Assembly: GCA_963778375.1 (NCBI GenBank)
Contig: CAVZTX010000021.1
Span: forward strand, 124,001 to 188,000
DNA length: 64,000 nucleotides
Direction: 5' to 3'
From: CAVZTX01 sp963778375
GTDB lineage: Bacteria > Chloroflexota > Ktedonobacteria > Ktedonobacterales > Ktedonobacteraceae
The notes below the pieces were generated by a model. It was given only the letters and a program-made list of their open reading frames with translations, was not told where the DNA came from and searched no databases. Positions 8,740 through 18,287 of this stretch are shown here, in pieces. The translations under genes and the position numbers were made by a program. How positions within the stretch are numbered: the stretch's first letter is position 1; each line of letters begins with the position of its first letter.

Positions 8740-9033
8740 ATGAGTTCGCAACGACCACCAAATCAACAGAGTTTTGCCTCTTTACTGTGGGATGTTCTGC
8801 GCATGAGTATGCGTGCTTTTTGGGGCAGCCGCGCAAATCCCGCACGTGCTTTGCTTGAGCGCCAGCAAGCCTTAGCCGTGCTAGGTCTTCCTCCAACAGC
8901 AACTCCCCAGCAAATCAAACGCCGTTACCGGGCGCTTGCTAAGCGATACCATCCTGATCGAGGAGGAGACCAGCGGCAAATGCAACGTATCATCGCTGCT
9001 TATGAATTGCTTATGAAAGACCAGTCCCGCTGA
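8740..9033 (+). CDS. short J-domain (DnaJ-like) protein
   Basis: 97 residues. The C-terminal 60 form a J domain: ALAVLGLPPTATPQQIKRRY, then the diagnostic HPD in KRYHPDRGGD, and a final helix MQRIIAAYELLMK. The N-terminal 35 residues are a Ser/Arg-rich leader without a predicted membrane segment. J domains stimulate the ATPase of an Hsp70 (DnaK). There is no zinc finger or substrate-binding domain, so it is a type III J protein. It converges with the zinc-ribbon gene with only 4 bp between the stops. Confidence 0.85.
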   Translation: MSSQRPPNQQSFASLLWDVLRMSMRAFWGSRANPARALLERQQALAVLGLPPTATPQQIKRRYRALAKRYHPDRGGDQRQMQRIIAAYELLMKDQSR

Positions 9034-9037
9034 CCAA

Positions 9038-9712
9038 CTATACCAGCGGTGCTCCACAGTGGTTGCAGAAGCGTTTGCCAGGACGGCTTGGCGTCCCACA
9101 CTGATCACAATAAACAACACCTTGTGAATATTGAGAAGAGGATTGAGCAGGCTGAGCAGGAGCCGCTGGTGGCGGTGATGATGATGGTGCAGAACTTTGC
9201 ATTGGAGGTACCGCGGTTGTCTGGCCGCTTGGTGATCCCGGATCTGTCTGAAGTGTATCGTGAATGGTTTTAACCGCCTTGATAGCCACTCCGCCTATTG
9301 CTCCGGCAATTTTCAAGCCTTTTGCGATATCTTCCATATCTTTTTTTATGCGGTTAGTGGGTGGAAGCAAAGTTGAGTCAGAAACCTTTTCAAAGGAATT
9401 CGTGCCAATCTGTATCCCTTCGCCGTTGCCAGCAAGTTGCCCCTGATCTTGCGTGCCATCATCAAAACGCAATGACACGCTATTACCCTGCTGGATATAA
9501 TTACCCTCACGACGTGTTTCAGGGGCATTTGTAGTGACCTGCTCTCCGCTCAAAAGGGATTTGGCTGCATTGGCAAGTCGGCTGCGGTCCTGCTCAATTA
9601 AAACAAATCGCCCATTTCCTTGTAAGATCAGGCGATGCAGCCGTGAAGTAAAGTAATCTAATCCTACACCCGATCGTTGGGAACATTCATACTGGCCGGT
9701 AATAGGCTTCAT
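9038..9712 (-). CDS. zinc-ribbon protein of unknown function
   Basis: The start is set at 9712 because AGAAGGA precedes that ATG by 8 bp; an upstream in-frame ATG at 9736 lacks a site. The product is about 224 residues. The N-terminal part (MKPITGQYECSQRSG, then RLILQGNGRFVLIEQDRSRL) is a beta-rich domain that reads like a stored-property module. A hydrophobic or Gly-rich segment follows (IAKGLKIAGAIGGVAIKAV), then a Pro/Ser/Gln-rich linker, and a C-terminal zinc ribbon with two CxxC pairs (YCDQCGTPSRPGKRFCNHCG). The function is unknown. Similar zinc-ribbon tails occur on many Ktedonobacterial proteins. Confidence 0.7.
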   Translation of the reverse strand: MKPITGQYECSQRSGVGLDYFTSRLHRLILQGNGRFVLIEQDRSRLANAAKSLLSGEQVTTNAPETRREGNYIQQGNSVSLRFDDGTQDQGQLAGNGEGIQIGTNSFEKVSDSTLLPPTNRIKKDMEDIAKGLKIAGAIGGVAIKAVKTIHDTLQTDPGSPSGQTTAVPPMQSSAPSSSPPPAAPAQPAQSSSQYSQGVVYCDQCGTPSRPGKRFCNHCGAPLV

Positions 9713-9815
9713 AACAAGGATCCTTCTCAAGAACAAGGAACATTCTATTTTTATTCACATAATATTATAGCATTTCTACGAGTGGCAGGTGCCTGTAGTT
9801 GCATCCATCGAAGCC

Positions 9816-11162
9816 TTATTTATTCTGAGGTGCATCTTCAGCGGAGGTCGTCGCGCTGCTAAAGTTAATTGGAGCATTTGAGAGCTTACGAACTATATCT
9901 AGCTCCTTCTCACCCTCTTTCGCCTGACCCTTTTTCATGAGATGACGACCGAGGAGATCATGGGCACGAATTTGTGCAGCGACTCGGTCTGTAGTTGCCA
10001 GCACACGAATCGCCTCTCGAAAAGCTGCTTCTGCGTTTGGGTCCTGAACGTTAATGTGCTCAAGTGTTTGGCCAAGCATCATCTGTGCCTCGGCTTGTCG
10101 AAGGATATAGCTCTTCTTACCTGCTTCCAGTGCCTGTTCAACATAGCCAAGTGCAATCTGGCAATGAGAATCTTCAAGTTCAACTCCTGCCAAATAGCAG
10201 GCAGCAGCAGAGACCACGTTAGCTCGCTCTTTAAGAGTATACGGAGTGGTATTCTCCGAATCATCCAGCGTTGGTGTCCACGTATTTAAGACCCTCTGCA
10301 ATCGCTGTCGTGCCCCACTCAAGTTTCCCATTCCTTGTTCTATTAATCCAATCTGACAGTCGAGCAGCGAAGCGCGTAGCGTTTCTCCGATTGACCGGTA
10401 AAGCACGGCAGCATCTTCAGCATGACTCAGCGCATCCCGCATTTGAAGACTCTCGCTTTGAGGCTGACCTGCTTCATCTGTCTCATCCTCTGCCTGTCCA
10501 AAGATCACAAGCGCCATGCCCCAATGCGCTTCGGCTACATAACGCAGCGGGGTGGAAGAATTCATCATTTTGAGCACAATCTGATATTCCTCTAAGGCAG
10601 TATCAAGCTGCCCCAACTCTCGCGTTGCAGCAGCAAGATGAAGTCGCAACGTCAACGCTTCAAGGTAGTGTTCAGGCGGAACTTTTTCCGGCAACACAGC
10701 CACAGCCGACAGAAAATCCTTCTGTGCATCAAGAAATTGTCTGAGTGAAAAGTAGGCTTGCCCGCGCAATGCAAGCATCCGCCAACGTAGGGATGAGGAA
10801 ATTTGAGAGATATTCAGATTATTCAATTGCTCTAGAACGCGGCGAGGCTTTCCAGCATCAAGGAGTTGAGCAGCCTGTACTTGTTGCTCTTCATAGACCT
10901 TGTACTTGGATCCTTCAACCTCTGATTCTCGATGCTGCTGGGCCAGAACCACCAGTTCATCAAGCGGCAATTTGAGCCGATCTGCCAGGTATTGGAGGCT
11001 CTCTTGTGATGGTTCAACCCTATTACGTTCGATCTGCGAAATTAAGCTTGTACTATATCGTTGTCCAGCAACTTCTTTGAGAGAGAGGCGCAAGTTTTGA
11101 CGCGTAGCTCTAATTCGACCTCCCAAGGTATCCGGTGAAACGCGCTTTGATGGCCGCGGCAT
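9816..11162 (-). CDS. XRE-family HTH regulator with TPR repeats
   Basis: 448 residues. An N-terminal HTH_XRE domain (about 14-70: LGGRIRATRQNLRLSLKEVA, then STSLISQIERNRVEPSQESL) is followed by a long helical array with tetratricopeptide-like repeats (LRWRMLALRGQAYFSLRQFL, LAAATRELGQLDTALEEYQI, and QIGLIEQGMGNLSGARQRL). This is the Rgg/PlcR-like layout in which a TPR domain binds a peptide or partner and controls the DNA-binding head; the ligand here is unknown. The gene is divergent from the topoisomerase operon across an AT-rich 449-bp region and may regulate it or itself. Confidence 0.88.
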   Translation of the reverse strand: MPRPSKRVSPDTLGGRIRATRQNLRLSLKEVAGQRYSTSLISQIERNRVEPSQESLQYLADRLKLPLDELVVLAQQHRESEVEGSKYKVYEEQQVQAAQLLDAGKPRRVLEQLNNLNISQISSSLRWRMLALRGQAYFSLRQFLDAQKDFLSAVAVLPEKVPPEHYLEALTLRLHLAAATRELGQLDTALEEYQIVLKMMNSSTPLRYVAEAHWGMALVIFGQAEDETDEAGQPQSESLQMRDALSHAEDAAVLYRSIGETLRASLLDCQIGLIEQGMGNLSGARQRLQRVLNTWTPTLDDSENTTPYTLKERANVVSAAACYLAGVELEDSHCQIALGYVEQALEAGKKSYILRQAEAQMMLGQTLEHINVQDPNAEAAFREAIRVLATTDRVAAQIRAHDLLGRHLMKKGQAKEGEKELDIVRKLSNAPINFSSATTSAEDAPQNK

Positions 11163-11541
11163 GGCTTTATGCCATCCTTCCTGAGGTTATATTCTTGAGT
11201 ATTATCAATAAAATAGCTTGTAATCGAATACAACGTACAACCGATCAGTTTTTAACACAAAATCGAAAATAAATTAGGAAAGCATACGTTCAGTGATTTG
11301 ACTATCATATGCAAAATGCTTGTTTGCTTTCACATACAGATAAAATATACATAAGACTATGCTAAACCCTATACGTTTCTGTCAGCAAAAATCTCACATT
11401 CGCTAACTCTTTGAGCAAGCCACTAAGCAAACATTTTAAGATCATTTTAAACAATGTTGAATAAAATTGCAAATACGAAAAATCGCAACTGCAAAAATCT
11501 CAATATTTTGCTCTACTTAGAACCTTTGACCGAATTTCCTA
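11163..11541. other. AT-rich divergent intergenic region
   Basis: A long AT-rich spacer between the HTH-TPR gene and the topoisomerase operon. It contains many short A or T runs but no convincing gene or RNA; the recognisable promoter lies at its right end. Confidence 0.5.
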
Positions 11542-11570
11542 TTGACTTTCAGAATATAAAACTGTATGCT
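11542..11570 (+). promoter_or_regulatory. sigma-70-type promoter of the topoisomerase operon
   Basis: TTGACT (11542-11547), a 17-bp spacer and TATGCT (11565-11570), 41 bp upstream of the ATG at 11612. A GAGAGGA ribosome binding site lies about 10 bp before the start. Confidence 0.6.
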
Positions 11571-11611
11571 GAGAAGCAATAAAAGCGATTTGAAGAGAGG
11601 AATTCAGGTAT

Positions 11612-13699
11612 ATGGCTCGTTCACCCAAAGTATCTCCTACCATGGAAGATGAGGTAGCAGCAAATGGGCAACTTTCACTTTTCGCTCCCGCCAAAGCGGA
11701 TAAAATAATTGAAATGGTGCCACCCAAAGCGGAGACAAAATCTGCGTCAAGAACAAAGAAACATATCACCTACTCGGCAGCGGATATACAAGTACTTGAA
11801 GGTATTGCGGCTATTCGGCACCGACCTGGCATGTATATTGGCTCAACTTCCACTTCGGGCTTGCTCCATCTGATCTGGGAGGCGCTCGATAATGCCGTCG
11901 ATGAAGCGGTTGCTGGCTTTGGTAAGCAAATCTGGGTGAACATCGACCGTGAAGGTTGGGTGACTGTACGTGACGAGGCTCGGGGCATGCCCTTTGATCC
12001 TATGCTCTATCAAGGAGACTATTTACCCGCTGCAACCGTTATCCTCACCGTGCCCCATTCAGGTGGAAAATTTGAGGAAGGCGCATATAAAACCGCCGGT
12101 GGACTGCACGGCGTTGGCGCAACCGTCATCAATGCCTTATCTGAAAAGTTAGAGTTGACCATTTGGAAGGACGGCCACCAATTTACCCAGGCATTTAGTC
12201 GTGGCACAGCCATGCCTCACCATGTCAAACACTGTGATCCAAAACTGCATGGCACCCAACTGCGCTGGTTATATGACCGCTCAATCTTCGATGCCGATGC
12301 CTATTATTCACTTGAAGCCATTGAAAGCCGTCTGAAGGCCGCAGCATATCTCAATCGAGGCGTGGCCTTCCACCTTGATGCCTACGACGATGCCACCGGC
12401 GAACAGGTAAATCATACCTTCTACTCAAAAGATGGTCTTCCCGACTATGTACGTGATCTTGCTACTGGTACCAGTGCACCTCTGTTTAAGCACGTAATTG
12501 GCATCGCAAAAGAAAAGGATGGCGTGCAGGTAGAAATAGCCTTACAGCCAACCACCGGCTACAAAATCACCATGTATAGCTTCGCTAACGCGGTACGCAC
12601 GCGTGACGGAGGCGTACATGAGACGGGCTTTAAAGCCGCTTTGACAAAGGTCGTCAATGACTATGCCCTGAAATGGGGCATCATCAAAAGCCGCGAGAAG
12701 GATGGTTTTAAGCCAGAGGTGATCCAACAGGGATTGAATGTGGTCATCTCGGTCAAGCTCACCAATCCACAGTTTCAAGGCCAGACCAAGGATCGTCTGA
12801 ATAATGCGCCTGTCGAAGGCATTGTGCGTTCCATCACCGACGAGGGACTGAAAGAGTGGTTTGACTCCAGTATGAGCGCGGGCAAAGAGTGGCTGAAGAA
12901 AATTCTCCAGATGCAAAAGGCCCGCAATGAAGCACAACTGGTAGAAGAACTCGCGCGAGCAGGCAACAAAAAGAATGGCGAACTGATTGATACGACACTC
13001 TCGAAAAAGTTCTTGCGCTGCAATACCAACGATCCTGCTCGCTCTGAACTCTTCATCGTCGAAGGCGACTCCGCTGGTGGTAGTGCCGGCCAGGGACGTT
13101 TCTCTGAATTTCAGGCCGTGCTCAAGCTCAAAGGTAAACCACTCAACGTTGCCAAAGCCGACTTGAAACGTATCGTCGAAAACGAAGAGATTCGCACCAT
13201 CATCAATGTGCTGGGAACTGGAACCCGCGACTCCTTTGATATTGGTCGCTTGAAGTTCAATCGTGTCATCATCGCTACCGACGCCGATGTGGATGGACTG
13301 CACATCCAATGCCTGCTGCTCACGCTCTTCCATCAGGAATTTAGTGACCTCATCGAACGAGGGCATGTCTTTATTGCCTGTCCACCGCTCTACTCCGTCA
13401 AATATAAAGGCAAGATCATCTGGCTGCTGGATGACGAGGCTCGTATCTCGTTTATCAAAACACACACAGATGCAAAGGAATTGGAGTTCAAGCGTTTCAA
13501 AGGCCTGGGTGAGATGAACCCGAAGGAATTGCGCGATACCATGTTCGATCCTCCCCACCGCACGCTCAAACGAGTGACTATGGAAGATGGAGTACTTGCA
13601 GCACGATTGGTCGCCGAACTGATGGAGGATGAGAACGCTGAAGCCCGTCGTACCTTCCTCGCTGAACACGCCCGCAAAATTAAAGAACTGGATGTCTAA
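11612..13699 (+). CDS. type IIA DNA topoisomerase subunit B (GyrB/ParE)
   Basis: 695 residues. A 50-residue variable leader precedes the GHKL ATPase domain (IRHRPGMYIGSTSTSGLLHL, EALDNAVDEAVAG, then GGLHGVGATVINALSE). The transducer domain follows, then the TOPRIM domain with EGDSAGGSAGQGR and the acidic DADVDGLHI, and a C-terminal KRFKGLGEMNPKEL motif. The length fits ParE or a short GyrB. The enzyme passes DNA duplexes using ATP together with the A subunit encoded 3 bp downstream. It could be a gyrase or topoisomerase IV; the sequence alone does not decide. Confidence 0.93.
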   Translation: MARSPKVSPTMEDEVAANGQLSLFAPAKADKIIEMVPPKAETKSASRTKKHITYSAADIQVLEGIAAIRHRPGMYIGSTSTSGLLHLIWEALDNAVDEAVAGFGKQIWVNIDREGWVTVRDEARGMPFDPMLYQGDYLPAATVILTVPHSGGKFEEGAYKTAGGLHGVGATVINALSEKLELTIWKDGHQFTQAFSRGTAMPHHVKHCDPKLHGTQLRWLYDRSIFDADAYYSLEAIESRLKAAAYLNRGVAFHLDAYDDATGEQVNHTFYSKDGLPDYVRDLATGTSAPLFKHVIGIAKEKDGVQVEIALQPTTGYKITMYSFANAVRTRDGGVHETGFKAALTKVVNDYALKWGIIKSREKDGFKPEVIQQGLNVVISVKLTNPQFQGQTKDRLNNAPVEGIVRSITDEGLKEWFDSSMSAGKEWLKKILQMQKARNEAQLVEELARAGNKKNGELIDTTLSKKFLRCNTNDPARSELFIVEGDSAGGSAGQGRFSEFQAVLKLKGKPLNVAKADLKRIVENEEIRTIINVLGTGTRDSFDIGRLKFNRVIIATDADVDGLHIQCLLLTLFHQEFSDLIERGHVFIACPPLYSVKYKGKIIWLLDDEARISFIKTHTDAKELEFKRFKGLGEMNPKELRDTMFDPPHRTLKRVTMEDGVLAARLVAELMEDENAEARRTFLAEHARKIKELDV

Positions 13700-13702
13700 A
13701 AA

Positions 13703-16202
13703 ATGGCTCGTATAACTGAAAACACAGCAGAAACAGGAATTATCCGCGAAGAAGACTTCTCGGTCATTATGGCGCAAGCCTTTGCGACCTATGGCCTCTC
13801 GGTTGTCACCGACCGTGCTCTGCCCGATGCACGCGATGGCTTAAAACCCGTCCAACGACGAATTCTTTCAGGCATGCGCGAGGCCAGATATCTTTCCAGC
13901 CGCCCCACCGTCAAAAGCGCCGAGGTAGTTGGCCTCATCCTGGGTAACTATCATCCACACGGAGATGCCTCGGTATATGATGCAGCAGTACGACTCGCCC
14001 AGCCCTTTACCATGCGCTATCCCTTGATCGAAGGCCAGGGCAACATGGGCAGCGAAGATGGCGATGCGCCTGCAGCCTATCGCTATACCGAGATGCGCCT
14101 CTCGCCCCTGGCCGAAGCTCTGATGGCCGATATGGAACGCGATACCGTCCCTCTGCATCCGAGTTATAAGCAAGACCCGAAAGTAGTCGAGCCTGATTAC
14201 TTGCCGGGCAGAATACCACCTGTTATTATTCCTTCAAGTGGCATTGCCGTTGGCCTTTCAACGAACATCCCACCACATAATCTGACCGAGGTGCTGCGAG
14301 CCTGCATCGCCCTGTTGGATCGCCCAAATATGGACCTTGACCAACTCATGACCTACATTCAGGGTCCAGATTTCTGCCTTGGTGGACGCATCATCGGCAT
14401 TGATGGTATCAAGGACTATCTAGCGACTGGCAAGGGCCGCATCATCGTCCGTGCGGAGGTACGTATAGAGGAAACGCCCCGTAGCCGCTCACTGATCGTT
14501 ACTCAACTCCCTCCCATCGGCCGGGACAAAGTCAAAGCCTCCATCGTCAAAGCCATCAACGCCCGCAAGCTGGAAGGCCTCATGCCTGAAATGCGTGACG
14601 AGAGCGATACCGAGAAGGGTACCCGTATCGTCCTGGAACTGCGCAGGGATGCCGATGCCGCGCAAGCGCTCTCGCAGCTCTTCAATGAAACAGATTTACA
14701 AATTGCGCTCTCGTTCCAGATGGTCTACCTCTTCGGTGAACCTATGCAAGCGGCCCGCCAGCCCAAACAGGTAGGCATGATTGAGCTGCTCAACTACTGG
14801 AATGCTCACCAGGTCGATGTCTTAACCCGTCGTGCCCAATTCGACCTTCGCAAAGCCCGCGAGCGCCTGCATATCGTCGAAGGACTCATCGTCGGTGCAG
14901 CCAATGCCGACCGCATCGTCAAGATATTCCAGCAAGCAGAAGACCGCGCCGAGGCCCGCAAGAAGATTGAGACGACCTACAAGCTCACCCCTATCCAATC
15001 CGAAGTCATCGCCTCTATGACTCTGGCACAGGTGACGCGCCTGGATTCAACTAAATACGCCAAAGAAAAAGAGGAACTCCAAACCCGCATCAACGAACTG
15101 GAAAACCTGCTTTCCGACCGCAAAGCCCTGATCGCACTGTTGAAAAAAGAAATGCAGCAGCTCATCAAACAATTTGGCGACGACCGTCGCACTCTCATCG
15201 ATGTCGAAGGCCAAGCCAGCGCCCCCATCAAAGAGGTTGCCAGACTGCACGAACTCGAATCCCTGGCAATTGCCTTCACCCGCACCGGAACATTCAAAGC
15301 CCTACCAGCCGATACCTTCACACCTAAAGGCAAAAACGGTGACGCCACTTACACTCCCGTACGTGGAGACGAACAACTGCGCCAGGTCATCTCTGCTACC
15401 TCGCACGACAACCTGCTCTGTATCTGCTCAACCGGCCGTGTCTTCCAGATCGCCGCACACCGTATCCCGCAGGGAACACGCTCATCAAAAGGTGAACCCG
15501 CCCGCAAATTATTACAACTCGCCTCCGGCGAAGAGGTCGTAATCGTCCTACCCATCGACGCCTACGATGAAGATCGCTACCTCGTCACCTTCAGCAAACT
15601 CGGCAAAGTCAAAAAATCTCCTCTGAGCGAGTACCGGACAGCAGACGTAGACGGCCTACAAGACATGAAACTAGCCGACGGTGACACCGTCATCACCGCC
15701 CTCATCTCTCGTGGCCAGGGCGAATACTTCGTCACCACCGACAACGCCCAAACCCTCCGCTTCAGCGACGAAGCCCTCCGCGTCCAGGGCCGCAGTCGGT
15801 CAGGGCGTAGCCTGTATAGCCCTCGCTCAAGGAGCCAAAGTAGTCAGTGCCTCCTACCTCGACAGCACCCTGCAAAACACCATCACCACTCCCCTCAGCC
15901 TCCTCGTAATCACCGAAAGTGGCCTTGCCAAAAAAGTCCCCCTCAGCCAGTACCCCCCCAAAGGCCGCGCCACCGCCGGAGTCGTCACCACCGAACTCCT
16001 CAACAAAGACCGCGTTCTCACAACCATGATCCTTAACGAGCACGATCACCTCCTGCTCATCTGGAACGGCGATGGTGGGGAACAGGTGATTGCGGTAAAG
16101 GCAAGTGAGTTGAAGGTGTTCTTGCGAGCGAGGAAGGGTGTGCCGGTAGTAAGTGGAAGAGTGATGGGGGTGGTGAGAATTGGGAAAGGGATCAATGCTT
16201 AG
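13703..16202 (+). CDS. type IIA DNA topoisomerase subunit A (GyrA/ParC), frameshifted near 15794
   Basis: The gene starts 3 bp after the B-subunit stop. The breakage-reunion domain is intact: DGLKPVQRRIL, HPHGDASVYDA, and the catalytic Tyr128 in APAAYRYTEMRL. A coiled-coil tower follows, then the beta-pinwheel C-terminal domain. In the pinwheel the frame is lost after ALRVQGR (about 15793). The next residues of the expected blade (VGQGVACIALAQGAKV) are in the +1 frame and run to a stop at 16202. Dropping the single A at 15794 gives about 832 residues, the normal family length. As sequenced, the protein would end at 16036 with a Pro/His/Arg-rich nonsense tail. It is either a sequencing insertion or a damaged subunit. 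Confidence 0.9.
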
Positions 16203-16216
16203 GGCTTATCAAGCTT

Positions 16217-16708
16217 CTATGCCTTGCGGTGCATTTCTAGAAAATCGCGGTTCCCTTCGGGGTTGTGTTGGATAACCATCTCTCCACGTTCAAAGCCTGC
16301 ACGTTCGTACACGCGAATAGCACGTTCGTTAAAGGTCCTAACGTAGAGGCGAAAGTAATCAGGCTTGAACTGCTTCCTGGCAAAGTCCAACCCTGCTTTG
16401 ACAAATGCTAAGCCTAATCCCTTTCCGGCCAAATCTGGCCGCATACCTAATCCAACGGTGACAGCGTTGTTTTCGCTGTACAGATGAGGCTCATCGCTAT
16501 CTCGTATCTCTGCCGAAGAGCCATAAGCAAAGAAGCCGACCAATTCTCCTCGTTCGTCTTTCACTGTATAATGCGGACTACGCCTATCAAGGGCTTCCAA
16601 TGGATCATCTTCCTCTTCCCAGTTATAGACGGCATAGGGCTCTTCGTATCGCCAGACCATGATAGCATGTATATCTGCTTCTTCCATTGGCTTGAAGGTA
16701 AATTGCAT
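16217..16708 (-). CDS. GNAT family N-acetyltransferase
   Basis: 163 residues from the ATG at 16708, which has AGGAGG 7 bp upstream; the longer frame to 16732 begins inside that site. It has an N-terminal FKPMEEADIHAIMVW strand-helix. The acetyl-CoA-binding motif A is in VGLGMRPDLAGKGLGLAFVK, and the end is typical of the fold (RLYVRTFNERAIRVYERAGF). Substrate is unknown. It is a single gene convergent with the topoisomerase operon, 14 bp apart. Confidence 0.85.
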   Translation of the reverse strand: MQFTFKPMEEADIHAIMVWRYEEPYAVYNWEEEDDPLEALDRRSPHYTVKDERGELVGFFAYGSSAEIRDSDEPHLYSENNAVTVGLGMRPDLAGKGLGLAFVKAGLDFARKQFKPDYFRLYVRTFNERAIRVYERAGFERGEMVIQHNPEGNRDFLEMHRKA

Positions 16709-16814
16709 AGCTACTCCTCCTTCCTCTTGCATATCCTATCATTACTTAAACCTCTCGCGAACTGCCAGAGGCAGCGAGGAGCAAAAGAAAACCTGAGTAG
16801 TTACAAACAGATAC

Positions 16815-17393
16815 TCAAAGCTTCATATACTCCAGAAACTTCTTCACCTCCTTAGTCTTAATCTTCGCCTTCTTCGTATACATCAGAATCTCATCCTTCT
16901 GCCGCTCGTACATCTTCTTCAACAGCTTCCTTTTTGAAGGATCAAGTCCCTTCGGAGAAGATTGACTAATCTCATAGAGAAAGCTAATCATATCGATCAG
17001 CTTCAACTCATCGCGCAGCGTCTCATCCTCCTCGATGGAAAAGGCATTCAGGATATCATTCTGGATACTATTAATGGCTTTTTTCACAGCAGGCGTCTTG
17101 AAAAATGGTAGGATATCGCCAATCACCGCTTCGTGAGCATCATGTACTAAAGCCAGCGTCACCAGCCGATCACGTTTTTCCTGGGGGTATTTATTGAAAG
17201 AAGACCAGTAAAGCGCGAGGAACGCCACCGCCATCGTATGCTGCCCCACATTCCATCCTCCAAAACCTGATACCCCATATACCCGTGGAATGTTGAAAAT
17301 GTTCATCAGGAAATCCAGGTTAGGATGTTTAGAAACATGTCCAAGCATTCCTTGCGGAGTAAAGATTTTCTTATAGTCGATTTGTTTGCTCAT
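16815..17393 (-). CDS. HD-domain protein, YfbR-like 5'-nucleotidase/hydrolase
   Basis: About 192 residues. HD residues are in VGQHTMAVAFLAL (first His), LALVHDAHEAVIGDI (HD pair plus His/Glu) and a late Asp in LRDELKLIDMISFL. The pattern HDAxEAxxGD is that of YfbR-like deoxynucleotide 5'-monophosphatases. The C-terminus is very Lys-rich (TKKAKIKTKEVKKFLEYMKL). It lies 15 bp downstream of the cupin gene and is probably cotranscribed with it. The start at 17393 is preferred over 17399 because of GGA spacing. Confidence 0.8.
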   Translation of the reverse strand: MSKQIDYKKIFTPQGMLGHVSKHPNLDFLMNIFNIPRVYGVSGFGGWNVGQHTMAVAFLALYWSSFNKYPQEKRDRLVTLALVHDAHEAVIGDILPFFKTPAVKKAINSIQNDILNAFSIEEDETLRDELKLIDMISFLYEISQSSPKGLDPSKRKLLKKMYERQKDEILMYTKKAKIKTKEVKKFLEYMKL

Positions 17394-17408
17394 AAGCATT
17401 CCATCTGT

Positions 17409-17804
17409 CTACTCGTCGTAACCCGAAGCCCAGTTTTTCTGCTCCACTTCCCAGTTAGTTGGTCCAGGCTCCTTAATCGAAATATGGCTCATTGCCGAGT
17501 TTCGAGTAGCTCCATGCCAGTGCCAAACGCCTGCCGGAACGGTAACCACATCACCTGCTGAAACCATCGACTTCTCATTCTCGCTAGCCACAATCCCCTG
17601 ACCTTCAATGATCTGCAATACTTGGTCTTGCTCGTGAATATGCGGTATCGTCCGTGCGCCAGCGCTAAAGTAAACCACTAGCATTTCGACCTCGCTGCTA
17701 TCCTGTGGTCCCACAATCTGCTGTGTTTTCACATCGCCATCGAAGTAGCCTTTGCGTACCGTGTCTTCTCTGGCTTGAGATCGATCAATTCGAGTAAGCT
17801 TCAT
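17409..17804 (-). CDS. cupin-domain protein
   Basis: 131 residues with a single cupin barrel. The metal-binding histidines are in ARTIPHIHEQDQVLQIIEGQ (cupin motif 1) and VVTVPAGVWHWHGATRNSAM (motif 2). This is the carboxymuconolactone-decarboxylase/quercetin-type small cupin shape; the substrate is unknown. AGGAGG lies 11 bp before the start. It is first in a two-gene unit with the HD protein. Confidence 0.82.
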   Translation of the reverse strand: MKLTRIDRSQAREDTVRKGYFDGDVKTQQIVGPQDSSEVEMLVVYFSAGARTIPHIHEQDQVLQIIEGQGIVASENEKSMVSAGDVVTVPAGVWHWHGATRNSAMSHISIKEPGPTNWEVEQKNWASGYDE

Positions 17805-18287
17805 GGTTGGTTATACCTCCTATGATGTTCAAGAGTTACATGCTAAAATCTATAACCTAATGAATTCTGTCAACCGAAAGCAGTAATCGGATGAAGGATC
17901 CGTACCTGTAGAGGCAGGGGTGGAGTGGATGATGAGTAGAGCCACTTGCGGGAACCCTGTCCGGGAGACAGGTATCCTTTGTCCCTGTTCCTCCAACTGC
18001 CATTACCTCATTTGAGCGGCAAATTTCATTAGCGATATTTTGATTGTATGAACTTTGATAGCGTGAATGCAAGGCGGTTGCCTACCTGTGCTGTTACAAT
18101 TCATTTCTCGCTAGGCCGACAAGATCAGCGTTAGCCATTACAATGAAAATCACTGATACAAGTGATACAAGTGATACAAACAACTCGGTATGCTTCGCCG
18201 GAAATCCTGCCCATGTGGTATAGTGCATGCATGAGTTCACGGACCGAAATCGCTTTCCTCTGCCACTTCTAAGGAGATCATGCCGCT
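17805..18287. other. intergenic region with short direct repeat
   Basis: A divergent spacer between the cupin gene and the SHMT-like gene. The only notable element is GATACAAGT repeated in tandem at 18155-18180 (two full copies and one partial). A minus-strand frame at 17857-18072 has no protein-like features and is not called. Confidence 0.5.
18155..18180. repeat. tandem 9-bp repeat (GATACAAGT, about 2.9 copies)
   Basis: Two perfect GATACAAGT units and a third GATACAAA, starting 133 bp upstream of the SHMT-like start codon. It could be a regulator site array or a simple slippage repeat. Confidence 0.5.

Noticed and set aside
12542..13777. 411-codon minus-strand frame across the topoisomerase B gene
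   Set aside because: It lies antisense to a clearly conserved GyrB/ParE gene; the peptide is Phe/Asp-rich shadow sequence without a domain.
15681..16202. Separate gene in the +1 frame after the topoisomerase A subunit
   Set aside because: It is the expected C-terminal pinwheel of the same protein after one extra base, not an independent gene.
16815..17393. HD protein as part of a Cas3 or toxin system
   Set aside because: No helicase, cas or antitoxin gene is adjacent; the HDAxEAxxGD pattern fits a small nucleotidase-like enzyme.
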